Assembly (NCBI RefSeq): GCF_938017775.1
Contig: NZ_CALIIU010000071.1
Span: 1-36,848 of the forward strand
Origin: an uncultured Campylobacter sp.
GTDB lineage: Bacteria > Campylobacterota > Campylobacteria > Campylobacterales > Campylobacteraceae
Direction: 5' to 3'
Length of the DNA stretch: 36,848 nt
Positions 34,965 through 36,848 of this stretch are shown here, one piece after another. Below the pieces are notes generated by a model. It was not told the origin of the DNA, did not search any database, and saw only the letters and a list, made by a program, of their open reading frames with translations. A program made the position numbers and the translations under genes. How positions within the stretch are numbered: the first letter of the stretch is position 1; each line of letters begins with the position of its first letter.

Positions 34965-34999
34965 CGCAGCTAAATTTCAACCTCATAAAAGGATCTAAA

Positions 35000-35356
35000 A
35001 TGAACGTCTTCGAAAAGATCGTAAACGGCGAAATCCCGTGCAACAAAGTGCTAGAGAACGATGAATTTTTGGCTTTCCACGACATCAACCCTAAAGCGCC
35101 GATCCATATCCTGGCGATCCCTAAGAAATGCTACGAAAACTTCCAAGTAACGCCACCTGAAGTGATGAGTAAAATGAGCGCTTTTATCCAAGAAGTAACT
35201 CGCAAAATGGGGCTTGATAAGAGTGGATACCGTCTTGTTTGCAACTGCGGCGAAAACGGAGGTCAAGAGGTGATGCATCTGCACTTTCATATCCTAGGCG
35301 GAATGAAGCTACCGTGGGATCACGTAAGCGACCGAAACACGAAGGATAATTTTTAA
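35000..35356 (+). CDS. HIT-family nucleotide hydrolase (HinT-like)
   Basis: This 118-residue protein carries the histidine triad HLHFH (His93, His95, His97) followed by ILGG, with the N-terminal FEKIVNGEIPCNKV and HDINPKAPIHILAIPK of HinT-like phosphoramidases. These hydrolyse AMP-lysine-type bonds; the cellular role is poorly known. Length is typical. It is divergent from pheS, the same arrangement I recall in C. jejuni. AAAGGA precedes the ATG. Confidence 0.93.
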   Translation: MNVFEKIVNGEIPCNKVLENDEFLAFHDINPKAPIHILAIPKKCYENFQVTPPEVMSKMSAFIQEVTRKMGLDKSGYRLVCNCGENGGQEVMHLHFHILGGMKLPWDHVSDRNTKDNF

Positions 35357-35635
35357 CCGCCCAAGAATTTTTAGCTTGTAAAATTAGCCGGAGAAGTATG
35401 TAATCTGCAAAAGTTAAGGTTTGATGCAAAATTATTATCAGGCAAGGTTTTATGCGGATTTTGATAGTATAGATTTTAGTTCGTAAATTACAAAATTTTG
35501 CTTGCGTAAAATTACAAGCACAAGGACTTACTGGGCAGAATTTTAGAACATATTAAATTTTACCCAGTAAATTTAATCCGTCAAAATTTTATAGCACGCA
35601 GATTTTTTTGCCAACACTAGAAAAACTGCGAAATT
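35357..35635. other. A/T-rich spacer between convergent genes
   Basis: There is no gene in 279 bases and no strong terminator hairpin. It holds several AAATTT and AAAATTTT words. Confidence 0.5.
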
Positions 35636-36184
35636 CTATTCTGCTTCAAGCCCGATTTTAGGAAAAATGTACTCTATGATGAAGTCCCACATATACTCCT
35701 TATAACGCGCAATAGCTTCTCGGTTCTCCGTTAAAAGCTCATACATCTTTTCTAGCCGTGCGTCATCTTTCTCATCATACGCCGCCGTACAAAGGGCGGA
35801 CGCGATGGTGCCGCGCTTTTGCGGTAAAAAATTTTCATTTTCTAAATTTGCCAAAAGCAGCTCAAAATCGCAGAAATCGCATAAATTTACGTCCTCATCA
35901 TTTTCATACTGCATTAATTGCTCCTTACCATCGCTTACAATTACACTTTCCTGACTATAGCAAAATTTCAACTCCGCATTTTGTCCCCACTCGTTTAATA
36001 ACTCCGAGTCAATGGCTATATTACTACCCCATACTTTCTTGCACTCGCAACTGCCACATTTCTCGCACTTAGCTCTAACAACCGCTTCATCAAATTGACC
36101 AAACGCCATATCCCGAGCGGCAATCTCAAACTCCGTTGTCGCACCACAACCCGCGCAAATGCGGTGTAAAATATATTTACTCAA
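35636..36184 (-). CDS. Unidentified Cys-rich protein
   Basis: This 182-residue protein is not recognised. The N-terminal third has ICAGCGATTEF and CEKCGSCEC, a CxxC plus CxxCxxCxC pattern that looks like a zinc ribbon; another Cys pair (NLCDFC) lies near residue 103. The rest is acidic and probably helical. No signal peptide is seen. It starts with TTG at 36184, supported by AGGAG six bases upstream; no ATG fits better. It stands alone between HIT and dps. A metal-binding cytoplasmic protein is likely, but its function is unknown. Confidence 0.7.
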   Translation of the reverse strand: MSKYILHRICAGCGATTEFEIAARDMAFGQFDEAVVRAKCEKCGSCECKKVWGSNIAIDSELLNEWGQNAELKFCYSQESVIVSDGKEQLMQYENDEDVNLCDFCDFELLLANLENENFLPQKRGTIASALCTAAYDEKDDARLEKMYELLTENREAIARYKEYMWDFIIEYIFPKIGLEAE

Positions 36185-36429
36185 CTTTAACTCCTAAAGT
36201 ATAGTTTTTTTGCACTACCTAAATTTGGTGCGCCTTACACACGCCACAATATGATTGACATACTCATAGCATATAAAATTTAGTTTAGCTGAAATTGCAT
36301 TTATACTTCGTCTTTGAGCTTGGAATTTTGCTGGATATTTTTAGTAGCTAATTTTAGATGACAATGAGAATTTCGGAATTTTATAATGCAGATTGGAGAT
36401 ATGCATCTCCATAAATTTTGAAAGGATTA
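36185..36429. other. Spacer before the dps terminator
   Basis: No gene is seen. The DNA is A/T-rich. A TATACT box at 36198-36203 (minus) is too close to the ribosome site of the upstream gene to be convincing as its promoter. Confidence 0.4.
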
Positions 36430-36467
36430 AAATTTAGACTCGGCTGCGAAAAAGCTCCGCAGCCGAG
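36430..36467 (-). terminator. Terminator after dps
   Basis: Perfect ten-base arms CTCGGCTGCG and CGCAGCCGAG with a nine-base loop are followed on the minus strand by TCTAAATTTTAA. It lies six bases past the dps stop. Confidence 0.8.
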
Positions 36468-36473
36468 ATCAGA

Positions 36474-36848
36474 CTATTTTGAAAGCATCGAAGCAAGCAT
36501 CCATAGGCGTTTTTCATAATCGCCATAGTGATCTTGCGCGATGTTTGAAGTCGTATCGTCGCCCTCTGCCTCGGCTACCTCTTGAAGCTTTTTAAACTCT
36601 TTTACCAAATACTCGTAGGCTTTTTTGACGTTCTCAAGTACTTCGGTTACGCCGTAGCTGTCCTTTACGCTGATCGGCGCGTCTTTTGAAAGCTCAATTA
36701 GATCCTTAGCCTTAGTTACGGCCTTGCCACCTATTTGAAGCGCGCGCTCAGCCATATCGTCGAAAAGCTCGCCCATCTCGTCGTATGCTTTCTCGGTATA
36801 AGCGTGAACCTGCGCGAATTGTAAGCCCTTAACATTCCAGTGATAATC
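36474..36848 (-). CDS. dps: Dps-family DNA-protecting ferritin-like protein (partial)
   Basis: The reading frame continues to the window edge without a start, giving 124 C-terminal residues. DYHWNVKGLQFAQVHAYTEK, then YDEMGELFDDMAERAL, are Dps signatures and hold the His, Asp and Glu residues of the inter-subunit ferroxidase site. Dps forms a 12-subunit shell that oxidises and stores iron and protects DNA from peroxide. About 25 N-terminal residues are missing beyond the window. An internal ATG at 36776 is not the start, because conserved sequence continues upstream. A strong terminator follows the gene. Confidence 0.93.
   Translation of the reverse strand, partial: DYHWNVKGLQFAQVHAYTEKAYDEMGELFDDMAERALQIGGKAVTKAKDLIELSKDAPISVKDSYGVTEVLENVKKAYEYLVKEFKKLQEVAEAEGDDTTSNIAQDHYGDYEKRLWMLASMLSK

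Overview
The window looks like a chromosomal segment of a Campylobacter with relatively GC-rich coding DNA. The gene orders pheS-pheT-aroA-ispH-rpsA-serA (with a divergent HIT gene), rpe-dnaQ-like/rpmB, and bamD-lon match, from memory, orders found in Campylobacter jejuni. Non-coding DNA is full of the words AAATTT, AAATTTTA and AATTTTAAAATT. A member of the oral group (C. gracilis, rectus, showae or curvus type) is my guess. The species is inference; the class is well supported.

Layout. (1) 1-2957, minus strand: three pseudopilin genes followed by the long-form ribosome hibernation factor hpf, whose stop codon lies inside an octamer tandem repeat at the window edge. (2) 3210-6379, plus: bamD-like lipoprotein and lon. 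(3) 6380-12731: an accessory-looking stretch with a decayed GyrI-like gene, an EamA exporter, a short Sua5/YrdC protein, a GntP-type permease and a glycerate kinase, separated by long gene-free spacers. (4) 12732-14595: 1.9 kb without a credible gene. (5) 14596-19213: rpe and a dnaQ-like exonuclease on minus; rpmB, a two-TM potassium channel, argJ and a YdcH-like small protein on plus. (6) 20068-24203: an unidentified gene, a Fur-family regulator, and divergently a zinc-binding znuA followed directly by a DUF1007-NicO fusion permease. (7) 24446-25398: a DUF3137-like gene split by a frameshift at a TA repeat. (8) 26040-34871, minus: pheS-pheT-aroA-ispH, then rpsA and serA. (9) 35000-36848: HIT protein, an orphan Cys-rich protein, and dps running off the end.

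How the genes work together. The minus-strand operon at the right covers translation (pheST, rpsA), aromatic and serine biosynthesis (aroA, serA) and isoprenoid synthesis (ispH). The permease plus glycerate kinase could let the cell take up glycerate and feed it into lower glycolysis and gluconeogenesis. The Fur-type regulator, ZnuA and DUF1007-NicO protein form a compact metal-uptake locus with no ZnuB or ZnuC beside it. This is the most interesting candidate system here.

No tRNA, rRNA, CRISPR array, transposase or phage gene was recognised. Two genes (GyrI-like and DUF3137-like) are visibly broken, and the large gene-free stretches suggest ongoing gene decay.
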